DNA of 50,537 nt from an uncultured Duodenibacillus sp. (lineage in GTDB: Bacteria; Pseudomonadota; Gammaproteobacteria; Burkholderiales; Burkholderiaceae_F). Positions within the stretch are counted from its first letter, which is position 1. Each line of letters begins with the position of its first letter. Below the pieces are notes generated by a model that was not told where the DNA came from, did not search any database, and saw only the letters and a program-made list of their open reading frames with translations. The stretch is taken from assembly GCA_944388865.1 (NCBI GenBank), contig CALXKM010000023.1, positions 1 through 50,537 on the forward strand, in the 5' to 3' direction. Positions 41,505 through 49,863 of the stretch are shown piece by piece. Made by a program: the position numbers and the translations under genes.

Positions 41505-41600
41505 GCTAAAAAACGCCCGGCTCTTTTCTCACGATAAACGAGACAAAAACTTTTCTCCTCTACAATCAAATCTCACTTCCGCTTTTTACTATTTTTTTCA

Positions 41601-42359
41601 ATGAACTGCAGCGATTTGCGCCGCTTCGGCGGCATCAACCGTCTTTACGGAGAAGCTGCTCGAGAAAAGCTCGCGCAGGAGCACGTGTGCGTCGTGGGCC
41701 TGGGCGGCGTCGGCAGCTGGTGCGCTGAGGCGCTTGCCCGCACGGGTCTTGGCAGGCTTACGCTCATCGATGGCGATACGGTTGCCGAAAGCAACATCAA
41801 CCGGCAGCTGCCGGCGCTTTCGAGCACAATCGGCCGCATGAAGGCGCAAGTGCTCGCTGAGCGCTTCGCCGACATCAATCCCGAGGCCAAAATCGAGTGC
41901 ATCCCAGAATACATTTCGGCCCAGAATATTGACCGCCTGATTCCGTGCGAAGCGCTGATCATTGACGCCATCGACAGCCTCCAAGCCAAGGCGCACCTCA
42001 TTGCCTGGGCAAGAGAGCACGGCCGCAAAATCATTGTTAGCGGAGGTGCGGGCGGCCGAGTGGATCCTTCGCAAATCCAGTCTGCCGATCTCGCTCGCGT
42101 CTCAAGCGATGCGCTGTTGTCCAAATTACGGGCGCGTTTAAGAAAAGAGCACGGTTTTCCTAAAGGAGCAGCTAAGCCCTCGCAGACCGAGGCATTCGGC
42201 ATCACGGCCGTTTTCTCCTCTGAAGCAGCCCGGCCCTGCGCAGCAGATGCCGCAGCCGCGGCAGGAGCCGCTGCGGGTTTCGGCACCTCGATCGTCGTCA
42301 CGGCAAGCATGGGGCTTAGACTTGCCTCAGAAGCCATTGCCGAGCTGCTGGGCCAATAG
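41601..42359 (+). CDS. tcdA: tRNA threonylcarbamoyladenosine dehydratase TcdA (CsdL)
   Basis: TcdA is an E1-like enzyme that uses ATP to cyclise t6A at position 37 of tRNA. The 252-residue product has RRFGGINRLYGEAAREKL at the start and the nucleotide-binding VVGLGGVGSWCAEALAR near 31-47. DGDTVAESNINRQLPAL is the adenylation site, then AIDSLQAKAHLI, and a C-terminal glycine/alanine-rich membrane-like helix typical of the family. No csdA or csdE gene is adjacent. The ATG at 41601 has only a weak ribosome-binding site. Confidence 0.92.
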   Translation: MNCSDLRRFGGINRLYGEAAREKLAQEHVCVVGLGGVGSWCAEALARTGLGRLTLIDGDTVAESNINRQLPALSSTIGRMKAQVLAERFADINPEAKIECIPEYISAQNIDRLIPCEALIIDAIDSLQAKAHLIAWAREHGRKIIVSGGAGGRVDPSQIQSADLARVSSDALLSKLRARLRKEHGFPKGAAKPSQTEAFGITAVFSSEAARPCAADAAAAAGAAAGFGTSIVVTASMGLRLASEAIAELLGQ

Positions 42360-42462
42360 CAGGCTCCTCCAGAACCCATTCACCCAGCTCAGCTTTGTGT
42401 TGGCGCTTCGCTTTGCGGTTACAATCTCAGAACTCAGTATTCTTTTTTGGAGATATTCAGTC

Positions 42463-42897
42463 ATGTACAAACGCATTCTGGTGCCTACCGACGGTTCCGA
42501 ACTCTCCATTGAAGCCGTCAAGGGTGCGGCTCGCTTTGCCAAGCCTCTGGGTGCCTCGGTGGTGCTCATCACCGTGATTGAGCCCTACAGCTACACCTCG
42601 CTTTCGGAGTACCGCCCGGAGTCGATCGATGACTATGACGAAAGGATGCGCAGCCTGGCTGAGGAACGTCTGGCTGAGGCACGCACCATTTTCGAAAAGG
42701 CGCAGGTCCCGGTACAGACGATCGCCGTGAAGTCGTTTTCTCCGGCAGAGGCCATCATGGAAGCAAGCGCGCAGTACGACTGCGACTGCGTCTTCATGGC
42801 CAGCCACGGCCGCAAAGGACTCGCAGCCGTGCTTTTGGGCAGCGAAACTCAAAAAGTGCTCACGCACTCCAAAGTGCCGGTCATGGTCTATCGCTAG
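42463..42897 (+). CDS. Universal stress protein, UspA family
   Basis: The 144-residue single-domain protein begins MYKRILVPTDGSELSIEAVKGA and ends with the nucleotide-binding MASHGRKGLAAVLLGSETQKVLTHSKVPVMVY, matching the G-2x-G-9x-G(S/T) motif of ATP-binding Usp proteins. Role: survival in stress and growth arrest; partners unknown. I selected ATG 42463 with GGAG 10 nt upstream; a longer frame opens at 42247 inside tcdA. Confidence 0.92.
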   Translation: MYKRILVPTDGSELSIEAVKGAARFAKPLGASVVLITVIEPYSYTSLSEYRPESIDDYDERMRSLAEERLAEARTIFEKAQVPVQTIAVKSFSPAEAIMEASAQYDCDCVFMASHGRKGLAAVLLGSETQKVLTHSKVPVMVYR

Positions 42898-42918
42898 AAT
42901 TAGCTTTCCTTTTTCAAC

Positions 42919-42964
42919 GGGTGTCTTGGACAGCGCGCATGAGCGCTGCTGAAAAAAGACGCCC
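42919..42964 (+). other. Two-helix hairpin between usp and the next gene
   Basis: GGGTGTCTT (42919-42927) pairs with AAGACGCCC (42956-42964) with one G-U, enclosing CAGCGC (42931-42936) paired with GCGCTG (42943-42948). It could be a terminator of the usp gene (only a mixed T-rich tract follows) or a leader structure of the next gene, 28 nt downstream. Confidence 0.55.
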
Positions 42965-42991
42965 CTATCATTTTCTTTTGACAGGACTGAC

Positions 42992-43375
42992 ATGTCTGAA
43001 CTCGACGATTTGAACGCCCAGATGGATGCGGCCAATCTCTACACCGAAGAAATTGTGACCGACCGCAAGATGGGCACGATTCACGTGATGACCCCGATTA
43101 CTGCCGACGGCGCCAAGGATCCGTCAAGAAAGCCCATTTTCACGGGCGAAGTGCAGATCATGACGCAGATGGGGCCTTTGCCGATTTCTTTTGAAATTGA
43201 GGCCCAAACCGTGGCCGAAGCAGTTGCCAACTACGGCGAAGCCGCCAAGGCCGGCGTCAAGAAGACCATCGAGCGGCTGCAGGAAATGCGCCGCGAAGCT
43301 GCCAGCAAGATCGTCACTCCGGGCACACCCGGCTTCGGCATGCCTCCGGCCGGCGGAAAGATTCAGATGCCTTAA
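42992..43375 (+). CDS. Hypothetical cytoplasmic protein, 127 aa
   Basis: I do not recognise a family. The product has no signal peptide or membrane segment. The first 70 residues suggest beta strands (TIHVMTPITADG, GEVQIMTQMGPLPISFEI), followed by an alpha-helical part (VAEAVANYGEAAKAGVKKTIERLQEMRREAA) and a Gly/Pro tail ending PPAGGKIQMP. The regular codon use and AGGA before the ATG support a real gene. A terminator follows at 43426. The upstream hairpin may control it. Confidence 0.75.
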   Translation: MSELDDLNAQMDAANLYTEEIVTDRKMGTIHVMTPITADGAKDPSRKPIFTGEVQIMTQMGPLPISFEIEAQTVAEAVANYGEAAKAGVKKTIERLQEMRREAASKIVTPGTPGFGMPPAGGKIQMP

Positions 43376-43425
43376 GAAGGCCGCAGAGCTCTAGCTCTGG
43401 CTTTAGCTCTGGCCAAAGCCAAAAC

Positions 43426-43465
43426 GCCGCACCCAGACTGATGTCGGAGTGCGGCATATTTTTTT
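43426..43465 (+). terminator. Terminator after the 127-aa gene
   Basis: GCCGCAC (43426-43432) pairs with GTGCGGC (43449-43455) and is followed by ATATTTTTTT. Just before it lies a short repetitive stretch in which TAGCTCTGGC occurs twice (43392-43413 region). Confidence 0.8.
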
Positions 43466-43497
43466 GCTTTTTTCGGGCCTTTCTTGAAGGTTTATGA

Positions 43498-44034
43498 CTA
43501 CGGCAAATCTGCCAGATCACGGATGCGAAGCCAGGCGCCGATGCCTTTTTTTGCCTTATCCCCAAGATAGGCTTCGGGCATGAGCGTCTGCGGCTTGAGC
43601 ACGCTCATTGAGCTGATGGCGCGCGCCGGCGCCACCCGGTGACAGGCGATCAAAATGGGAAATGGATTGGCCGCAAGCGCTCTGCCGACGGATCGAGCCG
43701 CCGAGGGCTCGCCGATGCGCTCGGCAATCTGCGCATAGCTCAGAATTTCTCCTGGCTCAAGAAAACTCACTTCGCGCAGCACCGCACGGGCAAAATCCGA
43801 AAGCCCCCGCATGCGGCTTAAGCTGAAAAGGTGCCTGCGATCGGCCGCCGAGAGCACATGCGGGTGCTCAAGCATAGAGCCCGCAATATCCATCCAGCGG
43901 CATATCTCTTCGGGGGCTCTGTCGGGGCCTTCAACAACTTCAAGTTCTGGAATCAGACTGTCGAATTCGCCATCAATGCACGTAAAACGCAGACTCCCCC
44001 ACGGAGCAGGCAGACGATAGCTTGCTGTTTGCAT
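43498..44034 (-). CDS. Methylated-DNA-protein-cysteine methyltransferase, Ogt type
   Basis: This suicide enzyme moves O6-alkyl groups from guanine to its own cysteine. The 178-residue product has the C-terminal domain with FLEPGEILSYAQIAERIGEPSAARSVGRALAANPFPILIACHRV, in which SYAQIA and the arginine-finger RSVGRA are canonical. The active-site motif, usually PCHRV, is ACHRV here; the cysteine, histidine and arginine are kept. The N-terminal domain is diverged. It lies 15 nt downstream of ispH on the same strand and is probably cotranscribed with it. Confidence 0.85.
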   Translation of the reverse strand: MQTASYRLPAPWGSLRFTCIDGEFDSLIPELEVVEGPDRAPEEICRWMDIAGSMLEHPHVLSAADRRHLFSLSRMRGLSDFARAVLREVSFLEPGEILSYAQIAERIGEPSAARSVGRALAANPFPILIACHRVAPARAISSMSVLKPQTLMPEAYLGDKAKKGIGAWLRIRDLADLP

Positions 44035-44049
44035 GGCTTAGATCCTGCT

Positions 44050-45021
44050 TTAGTGCTCAGCCAAAGACTTTCCTCGCGCGGCGGCAAGATCGCTCTCCCA
44101 AAGACCTTTGGGCATGGGAAAGGCAACGGACTCATCGGCTCCGTCCAATTCCTGGATCTCAATGTCGCCAAAGCTCTGCTTGAGGCTGTCGAGCACGCCC
44201 TGCACTAGAAACTCCGGAGCAGAAGCGCCGGCCGTGATGCCGACGCGCTCGACGCCTTCAAACCAGGAGCTCTCAAGGTGCTCGGCGCTGTCGATCAAGT
44301 AGGCCTTTGCTCCTTCGCGCTCGCCCACCTCGCGCAGACGATTTGAGTTGGAGCTGCTCACCGATCCGATGACCAGAATCAGATCAACCTCGCGAGCGAG
44401 CTTTTTAACTGCATCCTGACGGTTTTGCGTGGCGTAGCACACGTCGCTTTTCTTTGGCTCGGCAATCGCCGGAAAACGCTCTTTGAGCACATCAATCACG
44501 TTGCGGGCATCGTCGACTGAAAGCGTCGTCTGCGAGACATAGGCCAAATCAGCCGAATTCAGGACGTCGGCAAGAGCCTCGGCCGCCTGAGGCGACTCCA
44601 CAAGGATCATGCCGTCTTCGACCTGCCCCATCGTGCCTTCGACTTCGGGATGTCCGGCATGCCCGATCATGATGATGGTTTTGCCGGCCTCGCGCATGCG
44701 CACAACCTCGCGGTGCACTTTGGTCACCAGCGGACAGGTGGCGTCGAAAATGCGCAGACTGCGCCCCTGAGCCTCGCGCTGAACGGCCTTGGATACGCCG
44801 TGGGCCGAGAAAATGAGCGTAGCACCGTCAGGGACTTCGCTGACTTCATCAACAAAAACCGCTCCCTGATCTCGCAGCTTTTGCACAACCGTACGATTGT
44901 GCACAATCTCGTGCCTGACGTAGATGGGCGCGCCAAACACCTCAATGGCTCGTTCAACGATGGCAATGGCGCGCGTCACGCCCGCGCAAAAACCTCGCGG
45001 ACGAGCTAAGAGAACCTGCAT
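44050..45021 (-). CDS. ispH: 4-hydroxy-3-methylbut-2-enyl diphosphate reductase IspH
   Basis: IspH is the last enzyme of the non-mevalonate (MEP) isoprenoid pathway, an iron-sulfur protein making IPP and DMAPP. The 323-residue product begins [15 protein letters not shown] with cluster Cys12; the second cysteine is in FDATCPLV and the third in [19 protein letters not shown] and [11 protein letters not shown] supply substrate-binding His residues, and [10 protein letters not shown] the diphosphate site. The frame stays open to 45261, but homology begins at 45021. It is followed by an Ogt-like gene 15 nt away. Confidence 0.96.
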   Translation of the reverse strand: MQVLLARPRGFCAGVTRAIAIVERAIEVFGAPIYVRHEIVHNRTVVQKLRDQGAVFVDEVSEVPDGATLIFSAHGVSKAVQREAQGRSLRIFDATCPLVTKVHREVVRMREAGKTIIMIGHAGHPEVEGTMGQVEDGMILVESPQAAEALADVLNSADLAYVSQTTLSVDDARNVIDVLKERFPAIAEPKKSDVCYATQNRQDAVKKLAREVDLILVIGSVSSSNSNRLREVGEREGAKAYLIDSAEHLESSWFEGVERVGITAGASAPEFLVQGVLDSLKQSFGDIEIQELDGADESVAFPMPKGLWESDLAAARGKSLAEH

Positions 45022-45254
45022 GGAAATTTTTTCCTTCTCTGACAAAAAAGCAACACTGCTTTGAAAGCCCGATTTTAGCGGCTCAAAGAGAACATCATGT
45101 CGCCTGAGCACATCGCCAAAGCATCTGCAGCCACAGCGGCAATGAACTTTTTTCAAAAAATTCAGTACAATACGCGCCCTGCGGCACAAATCCGTGCGAG
45201 AGATGCGCGCACGCGACAGCTTCTGAAGTCGACCACTTTTGCTGAGATCGAATC

Positions 45255-45283
45255 TTGGCAAGGGGTGTTTTTTGTCGTATAAT
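45255..45283 (+). promoter_or_regulatory. Strong sigma-70 promoter of rpmB-rpmG
   Basis: TTGGCA (45255-45260), 17-nt spacer, TATAAT (45278-45283). The near-consensus elements and spacing, about 90 nt before rpmB, fit a ribosomal-protein promoter. Confidence 0.85.
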
Positions 45284-45374
45284 ATTAGTCTTTCGAATTT
45301 TCGCGCTCACGCTCCTTCATAGAAGCCGAAGCGTGAAGCGTCATCAACATATTTTTTATTTACGGGAGTAAGCG

Positions 45375-45608
45375 ATGGCACGAGTGTGTCAAGTCACCGG
45401 CAAGGCGCCGATGGTCGGCCATCAAGTCTCGCACGCGAACAACAAGACCAAGCGTCGTTTCATGCCGAACCTGCAGTATCGTCGTTTCTGGGTCGAGAGT
45501 GAAAATCGTTGGGTCCGCCTGCGTTTGACGACGGCTGGTCTGCGTACTGTCGACAAGGTTGGTATCGATGCGGTTCTCGCGGATCTTCGCGCCCGCGGCG
45601 AAATCTAA
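45375..45608 (+). CDS. rpmB: 50S ribosomal protein L28
   Basis: The 77-residue product begins [34 protein letters not shown] and continues with [25 protein letters not shown], typical of L28 without zinc cysteine pairs. GGGAG lies just before the ATG. rpmG follows after 16 nt, the usual order. Confidence 0.97.
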   Translation: MARVCQVTGKAPMVGHQVSHANNKTKRRFMPNLQYRRFWVESENRWVRLRLTTAGLRTVDKVGIDAVLADLRARGEI

Positions 45609-45624
45609 TTTAGGAGATTGAACC

Positions 45625-45792
45625 ATGGCAAAGGGTGCACGCGAAATCATCAAGATGGAGTCTACGGCCAAGACCGGCTACTTCGTGACCACCACGAAGA
45701 ACAAGAAGAACTCCACGGGCAAGCTTGAACGCAACATGTTCGATCCGGTTGCCCGCAAGCACGTTCTGTTCAAGGAAGTCAAGCTCCGTTAA
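45625..45792 (+). CDS. rpmG: 50S ribosomal protein L33
   Basis: A 55-codon gene too short for many ORF scans. The product begins [20 protein letters not shown] and ends in [15 protein letters not shown], matching L33 over its whole length. It lacks the CxxC pairs of the zinc-binding form. TAGGAGA precedes the ATG. It forms an operon with rpmB and ends at a terminator at 45872. Confidence 0.97.
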   Translation: MAKGAREIIKMESTAKTGYFVTTTKNKKNSTGKLERNMFDPVARKHVLFKEVKLR

Positions 45793-45871
45793 TTTCTTCT
45801 CGCGGATTTAGCTTGCGTCTTTGCTCTGCGGTGAAGTTTTTCAATTGCTCGCCGCAAGCGAACGTGACAGT

Positions 45872-45912
45872 ACAAAAACCGATGGCTTTGTATGAAGCGC
45901 ATCGGTTTTTGT
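45872..45912 (+). terminator. Terminator of rpmB-rpmG
   Basis: ACAAAAACCGATG (45872-45884) and CATCGGTTTTTGT (45900-45912) form a perfect 13-bp stem whose 3' arm ends in a T-run. It lies 79 nt past rpmG. Confidence 0.87.
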
Positions 45913-46000
45913 TTATCTGCGTCCTGAAAAGAGCTTTTTCAAGCTACTATTGAGCCCATTGATTTTTTGTTCTGCGCTTGAGCGGCGCAGCTCTTTTGAT

Positions 46001-46486
46001 ATGAAAAAGCCAAAGCACGAAAGCGCAACCCCGGCCACCGAATGGCTCAAAGCTCACAATGTGAGCTTCATCGAGCACTCCTACTCGTACGTTGAGCACG
46101 GCGGCACGGCGCTTGCGAGCGCCTCGCTCGGCGTCGATCACCACACCATGATCAAAACGCTCATCATGCAAGATGAAAATGCCAAGCCGCTCGTGATATT
46201 GATGTGCGGCGACAAGGAAGTCTCCACCAAAAATCTTGCCCGTCAAACGGGGCGCAAATCCATCGCCCCCTGCAAGCCCGAGCAGGCTCAGCGCAACTCG
46301 GGCTACATGGTGGGCGGCACCAGCCCCTTCGGAACCCGCAAGGCGATGCCCGTCTTCGTCGAGCGCGAAATTCTCGAGATGCCCGTCATCTACATCAACG
46401 GAGGGCGCCGCGGCTTCATCGTTGAAATCGCAGGCTCCGTGCTCTCAGAAAAGCTTGGCGCCGTACCTGTTGACGTCGCCATTTGA
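46001..46486 (+). CDS. ybaK: Cys-tRNA(Pro)/Cys-tRNA(Cys) deacylase YbaK
   Basis: YbaK hydrolyses misacylated Cys-tRNA(Pro). The 161-residue product has SLGVDHHTMIKTLIMQ near residues 46-61 with the conserved lysine, VILMCGDKEVSTKNLAR, and the C-terminal YMVGGTSPFGTRKAMPVFVE and YINGGRRGF motifs of the family. The ATG at 46001 gives a normal N-terminus; the frame is open from 45950. It lies 24 nt upstream of lolC. Confidence 0.93.
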   Translation: MKKPKHESATPATEWLKAHNVSFIEHSYSYVEHGGTALASASLGVDHHTMIKTLIMQDENAKPLVILMCGDKEVSTKNLARQTGRKSIAPCKPEQAQRNSGYMVGGTSPFGTRKAMPVFVEREILEMPVIYINGGRRGFIVEIAGSVLSEKLGAVPVDVAI

Positions 46487-46510
46487 GTTTCATACAAGAG
46501 TTCGTTCATC

Positions 46511-47770
46511 GTGAATCTTCCCTTTGAATTGTCGGTGGCGCTGCGCTACACCCGCGCCGGCCGCAGGGGCCGCAGAAAAGACGGCTTCATGAGTTTTATT
46601 TCGGGCATGTCGGTGGCTTCGATTGCCCTGGGCGTCATGGCGCTCATCATCGTGCTCTCGGTCATGAACGGCTTTCAAAAAGAAGTGCGTGACCGCATGC
46701 TTTCTGTTCTCTCGCACATCGAAGTCGTCAACCTTGCCGGCCCCGTCGACAACTGGCCGCAGCGCGTTGAGGCCTTCAAAAAGGCCGACGCCGATGTGGT
46801 TGCAGGCGCCCCCTTTGTCTCCGGTCAGGCGCTGATGAGCACGGGCCGCACCGTACGCGGCGCGATGCTCCGCGGCATTGACCCGCAGGCTGAGCCCGGC
46901 GTGAGCGAGTTGGGAGAGTCCGTGCGCATGGGAAGTCTCGCCGATCTTAATCCCGGCAGCTTCAAAATCATTCTCGGGCAAGATCTGGCGCGCGCGCTCG
47001 GCGTCGGCTTGGGCGACAAGGTCACTCTCATTGTTCCAAAAGGAAATATGACTCCGGCGGGCTTTGTGCCGCGCATGAAGCAGATGACGGTGGCAGCCGT
47101 CGTGCGCTCGGGGCACTACGAATTTGACAGCACGCTTGCGCTCATGCATGTTGACGATGCTGCCGTGCTTTACCGCACGGGCGGTCCCACCGGAATCCGG
47201 CTTAAAATCGCCGATCTCTACGATGCGCCGATGGTGGCCGAGCGCATTGCCCTCACCCTGCCCTCGGGCTGGTACGCTCAGGACTGGACTATGCAAAACC
47301 GCACGTGGTTTGCCGCGGTTCAGGTTGAAAAGCGCATGATGGCCATCATTCTCTTTTTGATTGTGCTCGTGGGCGCCTTCGGTCTTATTTCCACTCTGGT
47401 GATGACGGTCACCGAAAAGCAGTCCGACATCGCCATTTTGCGCACGCTCGGCGCATCCTCACGCTCAATTCAAATGATCTTCATGATTCAAGGCGCCATT
47501 GTGGGGTTTGTAGGCGTTGCTTGCGGCGTTGGTCTTGGGCTCGCAGTCGCCCTCAATTTAGATGTGATTGTGCCGGCCATAGAATCGATGATGGGCATGC
47601 AGTTTTTGCCCAAAGAGATCTACTTCATCAGCTCCATGCCATCGGATCCGAGAGCCTCTGACATCGTGCCCATCGCAGTGCTGAGTTTTCTCATGAGCCT
47701 TGCAGCCACCGTCTATCCGTCCTGGCGTGCAGCACGCATTCATCCGGCGGAGGCACTGCGCTATGAATAA
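46511..47770 (+). CDS. lolC: Lipoprotein-releasing ABC permease LolC/LolE
   Basis: This permease, with LolD, frees outer-membrane lipoproteins from the inner membrane to LolA. The 419-residue protein starts (GTG) NLPFELSVALRYTRAG, has TM1 FMSFISGMSVASIALGVMALIIVLSVMNGFQKEVRDRML, a large periplasmic domain (about 55-270), and three C-terminal membrane segments with AILRTLGASSRSIQMIF as the coupling helix, ending YPSWRAARIHPAEALRYE. It overlaps lolD by 8 nt. One permease gene is present, so a single LolF-like homodimer is possible. Confidence 0.94.
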   Translation: MNLPFELSVALRYTRAGRRGRRKDGFMSFISGMSVASIALGVMALIIVLSVMNGFQKEVRDRMLSVLSHIEVVNLAGPVDNWPQRVEAFKKADADVVAGAPFVSGQALMSTGRTVRGAMLRGIDPQAEPGVSELGESVRMGSLADLNPGSFKIILGQDLARALGVGLGDKVTLIVPKGNMTPAGFVPRMKQMTVAAVVRSGHYEFDSTLALMHVDDAAVLYRTGGPTGIRLKIADLYDAPMVAERIALTLPSGWYAQDWTMQNRTWFAAVQVEKRMMAIILFLIVLVGAFGLISTLVMTVTEKQSDIAILRTLGASSRSIQMIFMIQGAIVGFVGVACGVGLGLAVALNLDVIVPAIESMMGMQFLPKEIYFISSMPSDPRASDIVPIAVLSFLMSLAATVYPSWRAARIHPAEALRYE

Positions 47771-48524
47771 TTCCACGGACAAAGAAAAAATCGTTCTTAG
47801 CGCCAGAGACGTTCGCAAAACCTTTTGCGATGGTGCCGGCAATCCGGTTGCCGTGCTCAACGGCGTTACTTTTGATATTTGCGCAGGCGAGATTGCGGCC
47901 GTCATCGGCAGCTCAGGATCCGGGAAATCAACGCTGCTGCAGATTCTGGGCGGACTTGATGCCTGCGACTCAGGAGACATTTGCATTGCGGGCCGCTCAC
48001 TCAAGAACATCAGTCAGGCAGAATTGGGGCGACTCAGAAATGAGTTGCTGGGGTTTGTTTACCAGTTTCACCATCTGCTGCCGGAATTCACTGCACTTGA
48101 AAATGTTGCCATGCCGCTTTCAATTGCTCGGCTCGATGAAAAAAGCGCGCATGAGCGCGCCCGCGAAGCGCTCAAAGCCGTTGGGCTTGAGCATCGCCTC
48201 ACGCACCTTCCAAGTCAGCTCTCCGGAGGCGAGCGTCAACGCACCGCCATTGCCCGCGCCATGGTGACGGGACCGGCGTGCATTCTGGCAGACGAACCCA
48301 CCGGGAACCTTGATCACGATACGGCCATGGATGTTTTCGAGCAGTTTGTGCAAAGCGCCCGCAGCAGAGGCTGCGCCATTTTGATCGTCACGCACGATCA
48401 GCTCATCGCCGAGCGCTGCGACCGAATTTTGCGGCTTGAAGAAGGCCGCATCGTTGATGAATGCGCTACCTCGCGCTCAGCAGGCGCTCTAAGAGCCGGC
48501 CATGGACAGGACGCGCTTTTTTGA
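47763..48524 (+). CDS. lolD: Lipoprotein-releasing ATPase LolD
   Basis: The 253-residue ATPase drives lipoprotein release with LolC. It has Walker A GSSGSGKST near residues 50-58, LLGFVYQFHHLLPEFTALENV as the Lol-specific Q-loop region, signature LSGGERQR near 152-159 and Walker B CILADEPTGNLD. The chosen ATG overlaps the lolC stop region and gives the expected N-terminus; the frame opens at 47700. Its 3' end overlaps the TatD gene by 23 nt. Confidence 0.95.
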   Translation: MNNSTDKEKIVLSARDVRKTFCDGAGNPVAVLNGVTFDICAGEIAAVIGSSGSGKSTLLQILGGLDACDSGDICIAGRSLKNISQAELGRLRNELLGFVYQFHHLLPEFTALENVAMPLSIARLDEKSAHERAREALKAVGLEHRLTHLPSQLSGGERQRTAIARAMVTGPACILADEPTGNLDHDTAMDVFEQFVQSARSRGCAILIVTHDQLIAERCDRILRLEEGRIVDECATSRSAGALRAGHGQDALF

Positions 48525-49320
48525 CACGCACTGCCACTACGCTGAGGCAGCCTTTGACGAAGATATTGATCTTTGCATTCAACGGGCCAGACTCGCGGGG
48601 TTTGCCGGCGCGCTCGTGTGCACCTGTTCGGGACTTGAATATGAAAAGGCCGGCTTGCTCGCCAAAAGGTTGGGACTCTCATTTGCCGCAGGAGCCTTTG
48701 ATTTTTCGCAGTCCCCGCGAATTGATCCGGAAAAAATGCTCGCCGAGCTTGACGCTGCCGTCGTTGCCTTCGCGCCATGCGCCGTCGGAGAAATCGGCAT
48801 TGACGGCAAGCACCTGAAAACAGAATCTGAAAGCGCCGTGCGCAAGCTTTTTGAAGGGGCGCTAGGTATTGCTCTCGAACACAATCTTCCCGTCAGCATC
48901 CACGCGCGCGGCGCAATGCATGTAGTTGCGCCAATGCTGAAGTCGCTGGCCTGCTCTTCTCTAAGAGGCGTCATTCACGCCTTCAACGGTTCGCTTGAGG
49001 AAGCTGCGCTCTTTACTCGTTTGGGCTTTAAGCTCGGTTTTGGAAGCATTCTGACAAATCCCGCGGCCAAACGAACGGCACGCGTGTTCACTGCTCTGAA
49101 GCGCGGCAGCTGGGTGCTTGAAACCGACGCTCCCTATATGGCGCCTTATTCAAAAAGACACTCCCCGACAGCCAGAAGCGAGCCGCTTGATCTGACGGAC
49201 ACGCTCAAGGCTGCGGCCGCTCTTCGCGGCATCTCGATTGAGTGCGCTGCCCAAGAGTCCTGCCGCGCCGCACTGGAAGTTTTTCCCGGTCTTGAGGCCA
49301 ACAACGCAAGGCCATCCTGA
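48502..49320 (+). CDS. TatD-family metal-dependent hydrolase (YjjV/YcfH type)
   Basis: TatD proteins are TIM-barrel metal-dependent DNases or deoxyribonuclease-like hydrolases. The 272-residue product opens FFDTHCHYAEAAFD (DxHxH metal motif), has VGEIGIDGK (Glu), PVSIHARGA (His), GVIHAFNGS (His) and ETDAPYMAPYSKR (Asp). All expected metal ligands are present. The start overlaps lolD by 23 nt, so translation is coupled. The C-terminal CRAALEVFPGLE is typical. Confidence 0.9.
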   Translation: MDRTRFFDTHCHYAEAAFDEDIDLCIQRARLAGFAGALVCTCSGLEYEKAGLLAKRLGLSFAAGAFDFSQSPRIDPEKMLAELDAAVVAFAPCAVGEIGIDGKHLKTESESAVRKLFEGALGIALEHNLPVSIHARGAMHVVAPMLKSLACSSLRGVIHAFNGSLEEAALFTRLGFKLGFGSILTNPAAKRTARVFTALKRGSWVLETDAPYMAPYSKRHSPTARSEPLDLTDTLKAAAALRGISIECAAQESCRAALEVFPGLEANNARPS

Positions 49321-49863
49321 ATCAGCAAGACCATCAAAACTCACTAAAACGTTCACAACCGTCGGAACTATTGGATCTTGCGAGGACGACAAGATTATTT
49401 GCAGCACCGGCCTCACACCTACCGCTGTCCTGTCTCGCTCAAGGCTTTAGGCAACCGATAGGCACGACCAAGATCCCGTCGTCTCGGCGATAAGCAAAAT
49501 CGCCGGAGGCGGTCAAAATCATAAGAAAAGAAGGGGAGCGCATGGCATCCGTATCGATTTTCTTAGAAAACGTCGTCAGGGTTTAACTAGTCGACAAAAA
49601 AACGAACAAATTTGTCATAACCTTAGCCTGCATCTTGCAAGTTCCCAACCAAACGTCACCAATTCGGCAGCCCAAGGCTGCCGATTGACGTTTTGAAGGG
49701 GTAGGGCGATCGCATCAAAATTTTTGCAACTACTAATTCTCGCGGCCTGAGAAGGCAAGAAAATCCTTTACAAACAAATGGTTGTTGATTTTTTTCACCT
49801 CAGTTTATGTGATCCTTATAAGCATAATATAATTACGCTGATCAATCTCTGACAAAGGTTAAA
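49321..49863 (+). other. Non-coding stretch before the transposase gene
   Basis: No gene is supported in these 543 nt. A long imperfect hairpin at 49651-49693 (AAACGTCA with TGACGTTT, and TCGGCAGCC with GGCTGCCGA, 4-5 nt bulge on the left arm) may end the lolCD-tatD transcript. TATAAT at 49828-49833 is a likely -10 for the transposase gene, without a clear -35. The element's terminal repeat could not be located because the other end is outside the window. Confidence 0.5.
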
